This document shows, in pieces, positions 8,105-17,302 of a stretch of 64,000 nt of DNA; position 1 is the stretch's first letter; each line of letters starts with the position of its first letter. The DNA is from Mycolicibacterium aubagnense (GTDB lineage: Bacteria > Actinomycetota > Actinomycetes > Mycobacteriales > Mycobacteriaceae). The notes under the pieces are model-generated. The model was not told the origin of the DNA and ran no database searches. It worked only from the letters and a program-made list of their open reading frames with translations. The stretch spans positions 3,720,001-3,784,000 of the forward strand of contig NZ_AP022577.1 in assembly GCF_010730955.1 (NCBI RefSeq). Reading direction: 5' to 3'. A program made the translations under genes and the position numbers.

Positions 8105-9216
8105 TTCGGGTCCTTGTGGATGGGTGCCGGAGCAGGTGGCGGGGTGAACAGGCTGCCTCCGACACTGCCACGCAAAGTGCGAACCGCCACCAGTGCCCAG
8201 GTCCCCAGCAGGAAGACGTATGCCACGACGGCGGCGACGCGGAACGCGGGCAGGCCGGTATGCGCGGCGAGCTGCGACGTACCGGTGACGAAGGTGCCGA
8301 CGGGGAACGTCAGGCTCCACCACGTCAGCGCGAACGGCATGCCGCGCCGCATGGTCCGCACGGTCAGCGCGCTGGCCAGGCTGATCCACAGCACCGCGAA
8401 GCCCCACACGGGGACGCCGAACAGCACGGCGAAGATGTTCATGCCCGCCGCCAGCTCGGGGCTGATGGCCGAGGCCGCCGCGGTTCCCAGCAACCCCGCC
8501 GCGGTGATGCCCTGCCCCAACGGGCCCAGCACGATCCACAACGTCGGCACGCGCGCGGAGCCCGAGGTGCCGTAGTGCGCCAGCCGGCTCCAGATCATCG
8601 TGATGATGATCAGCGCCGCGATCAGTGACAGCCCGAACATCGCGAAGCAGCCGTAGAACATCGTCGTGCGGGCGGTGCCGGGCTCCAGATGCGGCAGCAG
8701 CAGCGCGCCCGACGCCGCCGACACCATCGGGGGCACGACGGGCATCAGCCAGCCGCCGAACGCGGCGTCCGGCCCGACCTCCAGCTGCGTGAACATCAGG
8801 AACGGGATGGTCATCGCGGTGAACAGGCCGCCGATGGTGCCCGCGGTCCACAGCACCCAGTCGAGGTCGACAGCGAAGCGCGTGCCGATCAGGTCCTTGC
8901 CGATCAGCAGGGCGCCGAGGCCGACGGTCATCAGTGCCATCGGTGCCGCGCCGTAGAAGTGCGTCATCTGCGGATTGCGCACCTGGCCGCGAGCCACCTT
9001 GGGGTGGCGGACCCACTGCACCGACACCGCGACGATCAGCAGCACCAGCAAGGCGGTGGCGATCACCCACACGCCTTCGGCGAAGCCCCGCAACCCGGGC
9101 AGCTGCACCGGCAGCGACGCGGCTGCGGTGGCGACGATGCCGGTGCCCATTACGGACGCGAACCAGTTGGGGCCGAAATATTGCAGTCGGGCAGTCTCGG
9201 GTGCGTCGGTACTCAC
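8101..9216 (-). CDS. TDT family transporter (TehA/SLAC1-like)
   Basis: An integral membrane protein of 371 residues with about ten hydrophobic segments, starting with the family's FGPNWFASVMGTGIV motif. TDT members include TehA, malate and sulfite exporters and plant SLAC1 anion channels; the substrate here is unknown. The C-terminal tail is Pro-rich and cytoplasmic. GTG 9216 is the start, with a purine-rich GAAGGCGGA before it. The gene is followed, with a four-base overlap, by a DUF488 gene. An F420-type oxidoreductase gene begins 81 bases away on the other strand. Confidence 0.87.
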   Translation of the reverse strand: MSTDAPETARLQYFGPNWFASVMGTGIVATAAASLPVQLPGLRGFAEGVWVIATALLVLLIVAVSVQWVRHPKVARGQVRNPQMTHFYGAAPMALMTVGLGALLIGKDLIGTRFAVDLDWVLWTAGTIGGLFTAMTIPFLMFTQLEVGPDAAFGGWLMPVVPPMVSAASGALLLPHLEPGTARTTMFYGCFAMFGLSLIAALIIITMIWSRLAHYGTSGSARVPTLWIVLGPLGQGITAAGLLGTAAASAISPELAAGMNIFAVLFGVPVWGFAVLWISLASALTVRTMRRGMPFALTWWSLTFPVGTFVTGTSQLAAHTGLPAFRVAAVVAYVFLLGTWALVAVRTLRGSVGGSLFTPPPAPAPIHKDPK

Positions 9217-9297
9217 GCGCGATCCGCCTTCACTACTCGCTGGGAAGTCATGGTTCGATACTCACAGGTGACCCAGACCGGCCTCAAGGAGCATCCC

Positions 9298-10215
9298 GTG
9301 AAGATCAGCATTTTCGGTTCGTTGAGTGGTTTCACATCTCCCGTCGATGACACCGTCGCGTACCTCGCTCAGCTGCGTGAGGAGGGTTTCCGTCGGGCCT
9401 GGTTCGCCCAGATGCCTTACGAGCCAGACCTTCTCACCGTGTTGACGGTCGGGCTGCGGGAAGTCGACGGCATCGAAGTCGGCACCGGCGTGTTGCCCAT
9501 CCAGAATCAGCATCCGATGCTGCTGGCGCAGCGGGCGCTGACCATCAGCCAGATGTCGGGCGGACGGCTGCTGCTCGGGCTGGGGATGACGCACCAGGCC
9601 GTCACCGAGGGCATGTGGGGTATCCCGTGGGACAAGCCGGTGCGCAGGCTGGGTGAGTACCTGGACGGTCTGCTACCGCTGCTGAACGGCGAGAAGGCTG
9701 ACGCGAGCGGCGAGACGGTGACCACCCGCGGTGCGCTGATCATCCCCGGTGCCCCGACCCCGCCCGTGTACATCGCCGCCCTCGGGCCGAAGCTGCTGCA
9801 GATCGCCGGACGGCGTTCCTCGGGCACGGTGACCTGGATGACCGGGCCGAAAACCCTTGCGGGCCACGTCAGCCCGACACTGCGTCAAGCGGCGGCCGAC
9901 GCCGGCCGGGCCGACGCCGTCCGGGTGGTGGCAGCCATTCCGGTCTCGGTGACCGACGACGTCGACGGCGCCCGCAAGCAGGCCGCTGAGCAGTTCGCGA
10001 TCTACGGGCACCTGCCGTCGTACCGCGCGATGCTCGACCGGGAGGGCTACGCCGGACCGGAGGACGTCGCGATCATCGGCGACGAGCAGACGGTGCGTGA
10101 TCGCCTCGCCGAGATCGAAGCCGCCGGCGTCGACGAATACGTCGGCGTGACGTTCGATCCGTCCGCCGAAGGACGGGCTCGCACCCGCGCGGTGCTGAAG
10201 AACATCGAATCTTGA
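9298..10215 (+). CDS. F420-dependent LLM class oxidoreductase
   Basis: A luciferase-like monooxygenase fold protein of 305 residues. The N-terminal IFGSLSGFT, the GTGVLPIQNQHPMLLAQRAL stretch and the SGGRLLLGLGM loop are standard for this TIM-barrel family, which in mycobacteria mostly uses coenzyme F420. The substrate is unknown. GTG 9298 is chosen because AAGGAG at 9286-9291 lies six bases upstream; longer starts run back into the divergent TDT gene. Confidence 0.87.
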   Translation: MKISIFGSLSGFTSPVDDTVAYLAQLREEGFRRAWFAQMPYEPDLLTVLTVGLREVDGIEVGTGVLPIQNQHPMLLAQRALTISQMSGGRLLLGLGMTHQAVTEGMWGIPWDKPVRRLGEYLDGLLPLLNGEKADASGETVTTRGALIIPGAPTPPVYIAALGPKLLQIAGRRSSGTVTWMTGPKTLAGHVSPTLRQAAADAGRADAVRVVAAIPVSVTDDVDGARKQAAEQFAIYGHLPSYRAMLDREGYAGPEDVAIIGDEQTVRDRLAEIEAAGVDEYVGVTFDPSAEGRARTRAVLKNIES

Positions 10216-10276
10216 CCAGGTTTGGCAAGGCTTCATTGGCTGGCGGATCGACGCCGACCTGGATAGCGTTGCCGGA

Positions 10277-10990
10277 ATGGCGATCTCGTCGCATGCAGCC
10301 GAGCCTCATGAGGGTTCGGTTGCGTCGAAACTGAACTGGTTGCGCGCCGGCGTGCTCGGCGCCAACGACGGCATTGTGTCCACCGCCGGCATCGTGGTCG
10401 GTGTCGCAGCCGCGACGGCAGAGCGCGGGCCCATCTTCACCGCAGGTATGGCCGGACTGGTGGCCGGCGCGGTGTCGATGGCATTGGGCGAATACGTGTC
10501 GGTGAGCTCCCAGCGCGACACCGAACGGGCTCTGCTGGCCAAAGAACGTCGTGAGCTCAAAGAGGACCCCGCCGCCGAACTCGATGAACTGGCCAGTCTG
10601 CTGGAAGGCAGAGGCCTGTCGCCGTCGACCGCGCGCACGGCGGCGGAGGAACTCACCGATCACAACGCGTTCGCGGCGCACGCGGTCGTCGAATTGGGTA
10701 TCACCCCAGGGGATTTGTCGAACCCGTGGGCGGCCGCCTTCTCGTCCGCGGTGGCGTTCACCGTCGGGGCGTTGTTGCCGTTGGTGGCGATACTGCTGCC
10801 GCCGACGGACTACCGGGTTCCGGTGACCATGTTCGCGGTGCTCCTGGCATTGGCCATCACCGGGGTGGTGTCGGCCCGGCTCGGCGGCGCATCCGTCGGA
10901 AAGGCGGTGGCTCGCAACGTGATAGGCGGCGCCCTGGCATTGGGCGCCACCTATGCCGTCGGCCATCTCGTGGGCGGCGTCGTCGCCTGA
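10277..10990 (+). CDS. VIT1/CCC1-family iron/manganese transporter
   Basis: A 237-residue membrane protein with VIT1 family features. The first helix carries LGANDGIVSTAGIVVGVA, followed by GAVSMALGEYVSVSSQRDTE, then a soluble metal-binding-like acidic segment (about 85-140) and three more hydrophobic helices. The family moves Fe2+ or Mn2+ out of the cytosol. It stands alone, 61 bases after the F420-type oxidoreductase gene. ATG 10277 is the start. Confidence 0.88.
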   Translation: MAISSHAAEPHEGSVASKLNWLRAGVLGANDGIVSTAGIVVGVAAATAERGPIFTAGMAGLVAGAVSMALGEYVSVSSQRDTERALLAKERRELKEDPAAELDELASLLEGRGLSPSTARTAAEELTDHNAFAAHAVVELGITPGDLSNPWAAAFSSAVAFTVGALLPLVAILLPPTDYRVPVTMFAVLLALAITGVVSARLGGASVGKAVARNVIGGALALGATYAVGHLVGGVVA

Positions 10991-11082
10991 GCCCGACTGA
11001 CCCGCCCGCGGTCCTTACTGGCGTCTATCGGTGTGTCGGGCACTGGCGTGTCGGCTCTCCTGTGGCACCTGCGATTTGGAGC

Positions 11083-11117
11083 GGTCAACGTGCCTTGACG
11101 GTCAAGGACAGTTGACC
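11083..11117. repeat. Hairpin repeat, copy 1 (upstream of small HTH gene)
   Basis: Arms at 11083-11099 (GGTCAACGTGCCTTGAC) and 11101-11117 pair except for a three-base bulge. The left arm is identical to that of the hairpin at 11608-11642. It lies between the VIT1 gene and the small HTH gene and may serve as a terminator for VIT1. Confidence 0.65.
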
Positions 11118-11217
11118 GGCCCAGATCGAACATGTCCTAGAGGCAGGTGCTCGGTTCACGCAACCTGTCGGTGCCCGGGCGGATACTTCCCGAAACATCT
11201 GTGGGGAGGGGACAAGC

Positions 11218-11574
11218 ATGGGTGGACCGAGTGATGACCCGTACATGCGTGAACTGGGTCGTCGTGCGCTGGTGGATCTCCTGGGCGAGGAGGGCGCGTA
11301 TCGAACCCTCAATGGCCTCGATATCGACTTGCCCGATGATGACGTGTTCGAGGAGCGTGAACCGGAACCCGATCCGGTGTTGGCCGATTTCTACAGTGGA
11401 AACAGCTTGCGTGCGTTGGCCGACGCCCGTGACGGGCTGGCTGCCGCAAAGGAGCGCTATGACCAGGCCGTCCTTCACGCTCGAGCTGCTGGGTGGACGT
11501 GGCCTGAGATAGCGAGGGTTCTCGGCGTTTCCAAGCAGGCGCTGCACAGCCGGTTCCGTGACCGGGCCGGTTGA
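11218..11574 (+). CDS. Small protein with C-terminal helix-turn-helix
   Basis: A 118-residue protein of unknown function. The N-terminal part is acidic (DIDLPDDDVFEEREPEPDP, about 38-57), followed by a helical linker and a C-terminal HTH with AGWTWPEIARVLGVSKQALHSR (written here without its tail), which resembles sigma-70 region 4 or MerR-type HTHs. It probably binds DNA. GGGAGGGG lies about seven bases before the ATG at 11218. It is flanked on both sides by nearly identical hairpin repeats, which isolates it as a single-gene unit. Confidence 0.7.
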   Translation: MGGPSDDPYMRELGRRALVDLLGEEGAYRTLNGLDIDLPDDDVFEEREPEPDPVLADFYSGNSLRALADARDGLAAAKERYDQAVLHARAAGWTWPEIARVLGVSKQALHSRFRDRAG

Positions 11575-11607
11575 ACTGCCTCTCCCTACACAACTCTCGC
11601 CGGGAGC

Positions 11608-11642
11608 GGTCAACGTGCCTTGACAGTCAAGGCACGTTGACC
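11608..11642. repeat. Hairpin repeat, copy 2 (downstream of small HTH gene)
   Basis: A perfect 17-bp inverted repeat with a single-base loop (11608-11624 and 11626-11642). It repeats the arm of the hairpin at 11083-11117, including the flanking GAGC. It lies between the HTH gene and the convergent PHA-depolymerase-like gene and could be a terminator or a small mobile-repeat relic. Confidence 0.7.
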
Positions 11643-11710
11643 GCGCCAAATCGCATGCGCCGAGGGAGACAGACCTTCGCCGGGCGTCGTCGCCTGATCG
11701 CTGCTCGCGG

Positions 11711-12529
11711 TTAGGCGCGTTCCCCGGGCTCGCTGAGGAACGTGGCGATCACCGGTGCCAGTTCGCCGGCATTGGTGATGAGGTCGACGTGTCCGCCGGA
11801 GTGCAGATACAAATGTGAGTGCGGCATCAGGAAATTCATGATCCGGGCGTTGGCCACCGGGATGATCGGGTCGTCGGTGCCCGCGACGATCAGGGTCTCC
11901 TGACGAACCGCGGGCAGTGCGTGGATGCTCGTCCACACCGCACCCGCCAACAACTGGTGCACGTATCCGACCTTCGAACCGGCATGCAGCTGTTGCCTGA
12001 ACAGCTTGGCGATGTCCTCTCCGTGCTGCCGCACGGTGCCGCCGTAGAGCTCGCCGGCGATCGACGCCGCATAGCCGGCATTCGAGAACCGTTTCGGGGT
12101 AACCATTTTCGCGAGGACCCGAGGGTGCCCGGGAATCATCACCGCACCGGTCCCGGTGGCCACCAGCACCAGCCGCCGGCAGCGCCGGGGGTTCTGGAAC
12201 GCGAACTGCTGGGCCAGGGCGCCACCCCACGACAGGCCGAGGATATCGACCACGGTGAACCCCAGCTTGTTCAGCGTCCGGCCCAGCACCCAGGCCAGGT
12301 AGGGAAAACCATAGGGCGCGAACGACGTTGGCGAGCCCCCGGTTCCGGGTACATCGAACCGGATCACCGTGGTGGCCGGCAGGTGCTCGACGAAGGGGTC
12401 GAGCACCTCCAGACTGGCACCGATGCCGTTGCACAGCACCAGCGGGACCGCACTCGGGTCGGTGCCCCGGTCAACGCGGACCCGCAGTCGCTGACCACCG
12501 ACCGACACATACCGCTCGGTCGCGGTCAT
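11711..12529 (-). CDS. Alpha/beta hydrolase, poly(3-hydroxyalkanoate) depolymerase-like
   Basis: A 272-residue alpha/beta hydrolase. It has a CNGIGASLEV oxyanion region (about 33-42), nucleophile elbow GLSWGG near 98-103, acid in IVAGTDDPIIP near 218 and His in SGGHVDLI near 248. This arrangement resembles intracellular PHA depolymerases of the PhaZ type. Its ATG overlaps the stop of the PHA-synthase-like gene (ATGA), so it is the last gene of a fadD-phaC-phaZ-like operon. A general lipase-like role cannot be excluded. Confidence 0.8.
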   Translation of the reverse strand: MTATERYVSVGGQRLRVRVDRGTDPSAVPLVLCNGIGASLEVLDPFVEHLPATTVIRFDVPGTGGSPTSFAPYGFPYLAWVLGRTLNKLGFTVVDILGLSWGGALAQQFAFQNPRRCRRLVLVATGTGAVMIPGHPRVLAKMVTPKRFSNAGYAASIAGELYGGTVRQHGEDIAKLFRQQLHAGSKVGYVHQLLAGAVWTSIHALPAVRQETLIVAGTDDPIIPVANARIMNFLMPHSHLYLHSGGHVDLITNAGELAPVIATFLSEPGERA

Positions 12530-14217
12530 TTCTGCAGCACGTACGTGCCGGGCGCCGGGCCGGTGGCGACGAAGCCTTCGGCGCCCAACGTCCTGGGTGC
12601 CTCGACGTCGTCACCGCTGCGCTCTGCCAGCCATGCGACGTAGTCGGGCCACCATGAGTCGCTCGACTTTTCGGCCTCCGCGAGCCATTGCTCGGGCGTC
12701 CCGTCCTGCACCTGCGCGATCCGGTATGACGCCTTCGGGTTGCCCGGCGGGTTGACGAGCGCGGCGATGTGGCCGCTGGTCGACAGCACATAGCGGTTGT
12801 CCTTGCTGCCCAACAACTTCGCGCTGCGATAGGTGGCCTGCCACGGTGAGATATGATCGGCGATACCGCCGATGACGTAGGCATCGCAGGTGATCTTGGA
12901 CAGGTCGACGGGCGTGCCGAGCATGCTCGCGGCACCCGGGGTGACCAGCGAATTGTTCAGGCCCATCAGCACCATGTCGCGGTGCAGCGCGGCCGCCATC
13001 CGGGTGGTGTCGGCGTTCCAGAACAGCACGTCGAACGCCGCCGGACTGCGGCCCTGCACGTAATTGTTGACCCAGTACCGCCAGACCAGATCGGTCGGTC
13101 GCAGCCAGGCGAACATCTCGGCCATGGCCTTGCCGTCCAGGTAGCCCTTGCGGGCTGACGTGGCGATCGCGGCCTGCGCTGCGCGGTCACTCATTGCGGC
13201 AGAGGCGAATCCGGCCCGGTCCTGATCCAGCACCGTCACCGCCAGGGTGAGGCTGGCGACTTTGTCGCCGTCGCCGGTCTCGGCCAGATGCGCCGCGGTC
13301 ATGGCGGTGATGATGCCGCCGGAGCAGCTCGCCATCAGGTGGGTGCCGGCCGCGCCGGTGATGGCCCGCACCGCGTCGATCGCCTCGATGATCGCCGCAC
13401 CGTAGGCATTGACGTCCCAATCCTTGTGCCGTGCTTGAGGATTGCGCCACGAGATGGCGAAGACCTGCTGCCCCTGTTGCACGAAGTACTCGATCATGCT
13501 GCGGCCGGGGGCGATGTCCATGATGTAGTACTTGTTGATCACCGGCGGCACCATCAGCAGCGGCACCGAGTGCACCGTCGGGGTCTGTGGTGCGTACTGG
13601 ATCAGCTCGAACATCCGGGTCTGCAGCACCACCGCGCCTTTGGTGACGGCCACCGTCTCGCCGACGGTGTAGGCGTCGGGCTCGACCATGGCTGGCACTC
13701 GCGGCGACGACATCATGTCCCGGGCAAAGGCTTTCAGGCCGCGAACGGCGCTGAGGCCACCGGTGTCGATCATCGCCTTCCAGCCCAGCGGGCTGATCAA
13801 CGGGTTGTTGGTGGGCGCGAGACCCTCGATGGCGTTGTCGAAGACGAACCGCATCCGCGCTTCGTCGCGCCAGTCCAGATCGGCGTCGGAGAACAGCTTC
13901 TCGGCAGTATCCGACGCGGCCAGGTAGCCCTGCATGATGCGGTGTAGCACCGGATTCTGTTGCCACGCAGGGTCGCTGAACCGCTTGTCCGCCCGCTGCG
14001 GCGCCAGATCGCAGTCCCCGGCGGCGATGCTGCCGAGTTCGCGGGCCAGCTCCTTGCCGCGCTCCAGCACGGTACCGGGCTGCGTGGCCAGGCTGGCGGC
14101 CATCCGGGCCCAGGCCTGGTCGGGCATCATCCGGCGCGCGAAAGGTTTGGTGGCGCTGGTCAGCAGCAGGTCCAGTGGTGCAGCCAGTTCTTCGGGGTGC
14201 AGGGTTGCCATGATCAC
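12526..14217 (-). CDS. Class I poly(3-hydroxyalkanoate) synthase-like protein
   Basis: A 563-residue protein with a class I PhaC layout: N-terminal helical domain (about 70-150), then an alpha/beta catalytic domain. The lipase-like box is SCSGG at 297-301, with Cys298 in the place of the catalytic Cys; the acid is in IADHISPW and the His in STSGHIAALVNPP. ISWRNPQARHKDW is a PhaC hallmark. It would polymerise 3-hydroxyacyl-CoA, though mycobacterial members are little studied. GTG 14217 overlaps the stop of the acyl-CoA ligase gene (GTGA); ATG 14211 is an alternative. Confidence 0.85.
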   Translation of the reverse strand: MIMATLHPEELAAPLDLLLTSATKPFARRMMPDQAWARMAASLATQPGTVLERGKELARELGSIAAGDCDLAPQRADKRFSDPAWQQNPVLHRIMQGYLAASDTAEKLFSDADLDWRDEARMRFVFDNAIEGLAPTNNPLISPLGWKAMIDTGGLSAVRGLKAFARDMMSSPRVPAMVEPDAYTVGETVAVTKGAVVLQTRMFELIQYAPQTPTVHSVPLLMVPPVINKYYIMDIAPGRSMIEYFVQQGQQVFAISWRNPQARHKDWDVNAYGAAIIEAIDAVRAITGAAGTHLMASCSGGIITAMTAAHLAETGDGDKVASLTLAVTVLDQDRAGFASAAMSDRAAQAAIATSARKGYLDGKAMAEMFAWLRPTDLVWRYWVNNYVQGRSPAAFDVLFWNADTTRMAAALHRDMVLMGLNNSLVTPGAASMLGTPVDLSKITCDAYVIGGIADHISPWQATYRSAKLLGSKDNRYVLSTSGHIAALVNPPGNPKASYRIAQVQDGTPEQWLAEAEKSSDSWWPDYVAWLAERSGDDVEAPRTLGAEGFVATGPAPGTYVLQK

Positions 14218-15716
14218 TTGTCGCTTTCGGTTGTGGGAACGGTGATTTCGCGGCGGAGCAGCTTTCCGGTCGGACCCTTGGGCAGGTCGTCGAGGAACCA
14301 GATGCGTCGCGGGTACTTGTAGGCGGCCACCTGGCTCTTGACGAACTCACGGAGTTCATCGGCGGCGACCTCGATGCCGGGCTTGAGGCTGATGGCGGCG
14401 CCGACCTCCTCGCCGAGCGAGTCGTGCGGGATGCCCACCACAGCCGCCTCGGCGACCGCTGGGTGGGTGTAGAGCACTTCTTCGATCTCGCGGGGGTAGA
14501 CGTTGAAACCGCCGCGGATGATGAGCGCCTTCTTGCGGTCGACGATGTAGTAGTAGCCGTCTTCGTCGGTCCGGGCGATGTCGCCGGTGGCGAACCAGCC
14601 ATCCGCGTTGATCGCTCCCGCCGTGGCATCCGGCAGGTTCCAGTAGCCCTTCATGACGTTGTGGCCGCGGATCTCAATTTCGCCCGGCTCGCCTTGTGCG
14701 ACCTCTACGCCGTCGTTGTCGACCACCCGCATCTGGACCCCTTCGACCGGCGTGCCGATCGAGCCGGGCTTGCGCGGGCGGTCCGGGTGGTTGAACGCCG
14801 CCACCGGCGAGGTCTCGGACAGGCCGTAGCCCTCCAGCACCGGGCAGTCGAAGGTCGTCTCGAAGTCCTGCAGCACCTGGACCGGAATGGCCGCGCCGCC
14901 CGAGACCGCCACCCGTAGCGTCTCCGTCGAAGCCGAGCCGGCCGCCGCCAGCAGCGCCGAGTACATCGTCGGCACGCCCTCGAAGATCGTGACGCCGTCC
15001 CGCTCGACCAACTCCAGGGCCTTCGCCGGATCGAACCGCGGCAGCAGGCTCAGCGTCGCGCCGGCCAGCACGGCCGAGTTCAGGCCGCACGTCAGGCCGA
15101 ACACATGGAACAGCGGCAAGCAGCCCATCACCACGTCGTCGGGCCCGATGTTCAGCAGGGTCCGTACGCAGACGTCGGCGTTGCGGCCCAAGCCACCGTG
15201 GGTCAGCTCGGCGCCCTTCGGCTTGCCCGTCGTACCCGACGTGTGCAGGACGACGGCGGTGTCGTCGTCGGCCCGCTCGACCGGCGCGGGTTGCGCGGGC
15301 AGGTCCGCGATCAGCGCCGCCAGCCCGGCGTCGTCCACCACCCAGCAGCCTGCGCGTGCAGCCTCGGTGCCGGCCTCCGCTTCGTCGGCGAAGGCCGGCG
15401 TCGCGAACAACGCCCTGGCCGTCGTATTGGAGAGGTAGAACTCGATCTCCGGCGCTTTGAGCAGCGGGTTCATCGGCACCGCGACGGCGCCGGCGTACAT
15501 GATCCCGTAGAACGCGGCAGCGAAGGCCGGCCCGTTCGGCAGCATGACGCCGACGCGGTCGCCCGGCTCGATGCCGGCCTGCTGCAGCAGCGTCGCGACG
15601 CGCGCGGCGGCATCGTCGAACTGGGCGTACGTGTAGGTCTGGTCGTCGCAGCGCAGGGCCACATGGTCGGGGCGACGGGTCCGGCTGGCGACGAGGTTGT
15701 GGCTCAGGTTGGTCAT
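14214..15716 (-). CDS. Long-chain fatty-acid--CoA ligase (FadD-like)
   Basis: An ANL superfamily acyl-CoA ligase of 500 residues. The ATP-binding motif TSGTTGKPKG lies at 159-168, the YGLSETSP motif near 325, the hinge GWFATGDIARTDEDGYYYI near 405 and the C-terminal catalytic Lys in PTGKLLRRE near 488. It activates a carboxylic acid as acyl-AMP and then acyl-CoA. ATG 15716 gives the usual N-terminus; a longer form to 15797 would cover most of the promoter gap to the divergent regulator. It heads the operon with the PHA-synthase-like and depolymerase-like genes and may supply their acyl-CoA. Confidence 0.88.
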   Translation of the reverse strand: MTNLSHNLVASRTRRPDHVALRCDDQTYTYAQFDDAAARVATLLQQAGIEPGDRVGVMLPNGPAFAAAFYGIMYAGAVAVPMNPLLKAPEIEFYLSNTTARALFATPAFADEAEAGTEAARAGCWVVDDAGLAALIADLPAQPAPVERADDDTAVVLHTSGTTGKPKGAELTHGGLGRNADVCVRTLLNIGPDDVVMGCLPLFHVFGLTCGLNSAVLAGATLSLLPRFDPAKALELVERDGVTIFEGVPTMYSALLAAAGSASTETLRVAVSGGAAIPVQVLQDFETTFDCPVLEGYGLSETSPVAAFNHPDRPRKPGSIGTPVEGVQMRVVDNDGVEVAQGEPGEIEIRGHNVMKGYWNLPDATAGAINADGWFATGDIARTDEDGYYYIVDRKKALIIRGGFNVYPREIEEVLYTHPAVAEAAVVGIPHDSLGEEVGAAISLKPGIEVAADELREFVKSQVAAYKYPRRIWFLDDLPKGPTGKLLRREITVPTTESDK

Positions 15717-15829
15717 GCATCTAAGCGTGATTCCGTGCGGCCCCGGAGGCGATGGTGGCGGGAACAACAGTGCCCATCGCCAAATGTGATCGCCCACAAT
15801 CGGCCCGCGCGCTCACCTAAGGTGGGCTG

Positions 15830-17011
15830 ATGCGGGCCGGGGTCGACGAGCACATGCGGGAACTCGGCCGGATCATGCTCGCGCGCGTGGAGACGCTCGG
15901 CGAACAACTGGCCGACCGCATCTACAGCCGGATCGACGGCTACCGCGCGACACCGTCAGCCCGGGACAATGTGCGCGAAAGTTGTATCGCCAACATGACT
16001 TTCGTGTTCCATACGCTCTGCGGTGACGGCGAGGCGGACCTGTCGCCGGCCGAGGCGACCGGCCGGCAACGGGCCGTCGAGGGCATTCCGCTGGCGGCGG
16101 TGATGACGGCCTATCGCATCGGTTTCCGCTTCATGTGGGAGAGCAGCGTCGCCGCGGCACGGGAGGCCGGCATCCCGACCGAGTCCATCCTGGAGGCCAG
16201 CGCGCGCATCTTCCTCAGCCAGGATGAGTTCACCCAGGCGATGACGGGTGCCTACCGCGAACAGCTCACCAGCCAGATCGTGGACCGGGAAGAAGAGCGT
16301 TCGGCACTGGTGGAAGCGGTGTTGTTCGGCCGTATCACCGACAACCAAAGTCTTTGGGAGGCAGCCGATCTCCTTGGTCTCCCGACGACGGGGCCGTATG
16401 TCGTCGCCGCCGCCGAGATTCCGGCCATCGGCAAGGTGGGGCTGCCAGAGATCGCGAGCAAGCTCGCGGCGCGCGACATCAGGTCGGCCTGGCGGCTGCT
16501 GCCCGACCTGCAGGTCGGTGTCGTGCACCTGCGGCAGGACGCGACGTACGGCGTGCTGGTCGAGGTGCTCCGCAAGATCGCGACAGCGCGGGTCGGCCTC
16601 AGCCCCGCGTTCGCGAGCCTGGCGGAGACCGGCGAGGGTCTGCGTCTGGCCCGACTGGCGGTCGCCGGCAAGCCCAGTCGCGACGGCTTCGTCTGCGCCT
16701 TCGATGACGCGCCGCTGGCGTTCGCCGCCGTCAGCGCGCCGGAGGTGATGAACCGCATCGAGGAGTCGGTGCTCGGCGGGCTGCGCGGGCTGCCTTCCGA
16801 GGAGCGGTCCATCCTGAGTCAGACCTTTCAGGCCTGGCTCGATGCGGGCGGTTCCGCCAACGAGGCGGCCGCCGCAATCTTCTGCCACCCCAACACCATT
16901 CGGCACCGCCTGCATCGCATCGAGGAGCACACCGGTCGCTCGCTCTCACGTCCCCGCGACGTCGCCGAGCTGTGCCTGGCGTTCGAGATCAGCCAACGCC
17001 TGCCGGACTAG
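15830..17011 (+). CDS. PucR/CdaR-type transcriptional regulator
   Basis: A 393-residue regulator. The N-terminal part (about 1-150) resembles the RsbRD-type sensor helical domain, followed by a GGDEF-like middle fold. A C-terminal PucR-type HTH ends the protein, with SANEAAAAIFCHPNTIRHRL at about 340-360. AAGGTGG at 15819-15825 supports ATG 15830. It is divergent from the fadD-phaC-phaZ-like operon, 113 bases apart, and is the likely regulator of that operon. Confidence 0.85.
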   Translation: MRAGVDEHMRELGRIMLARVETLGEQLADRIYSRIDGYRATPSARDNVRESCIANMTFVFHTLCGDGEADLSPAEATGRQRAVEGIPLAAVMTAYRIGFRFMWESSVAAAREAGIPTESILEASARIFLSQDEFTQAMTGAYREQLTSQIVDREEERSALVEAVLFGRITDNQSLWEAADLLGLPTTGPYVVAAAEIPAIGKVGLPEIASKLAARDIRSAWRLLPDLQVGVVHLRQDATYGVLVEVLRKIATARVGLSPAFASLAETGEGLRLARLAVAGKPSRDGFVCAFDDAPLAFAAVSAPEVMNRIEESVLGGLRGLPSEERSILSQTFQAWLDAGGSANEAAAAIFCHPNTIRHRLHRIEEHTGRSLSRPRDVAELCLAFEISQRLPD

Positions 17012-17302
17012 TTGGAGTGTGACTCTGGCTTGGCAGAGGGGTTAATTGCACAAGTTCTGATGCTTGCCGGTTGAGTGTGCGGGTTGACGGACGGCTACTC
17101 GCACAAGTTCTGCTACGCCGCACAGTCAACGGGCGGATGGGGTGCCCGGGCGGGATGTACGCGCGCTGATTGAGAGTGCGCGTATGCAGACGGCCATTCG
17201 CGTGGGTAGGTGCTATCCACAGTTCCAGATCGATCCCCAGGCGTCGCCTTCGGGGTGGCTGACAACGCCGCGGATGTCCCTGACAGCGGAGACGGTGTCA
17301 CC
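17012..17302 (+). other. Intergenic region with short repeats before a DUF559-like gene
   Basis: No convincing gene is seen. The first half carries GCACAAGTTCTG twice, at 17048-17059 and 17101-17112. The second copy belongs to a longer unit (17091-17135) that recurs in altered form at 18219-18254 and 18295-18341 on the other side of the next gene. A 31-residue in-frame extension of the downstream gene (from 17210) is open but lacks family support. Confidence 0.5.
17048..17135. repeat. Short repeat upstream of the DUF559-like gene
   Basis: The core GCTACTCGCACAAGTTCTGC, followed by a GCACAGTCAACG tail, is seen at 17091-17135. A partial copy (GCACAAGTTCTG) begins at 17048. Related units follow the gene at 18219-18254 and 18295-18341. 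Confidence 0.6.
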
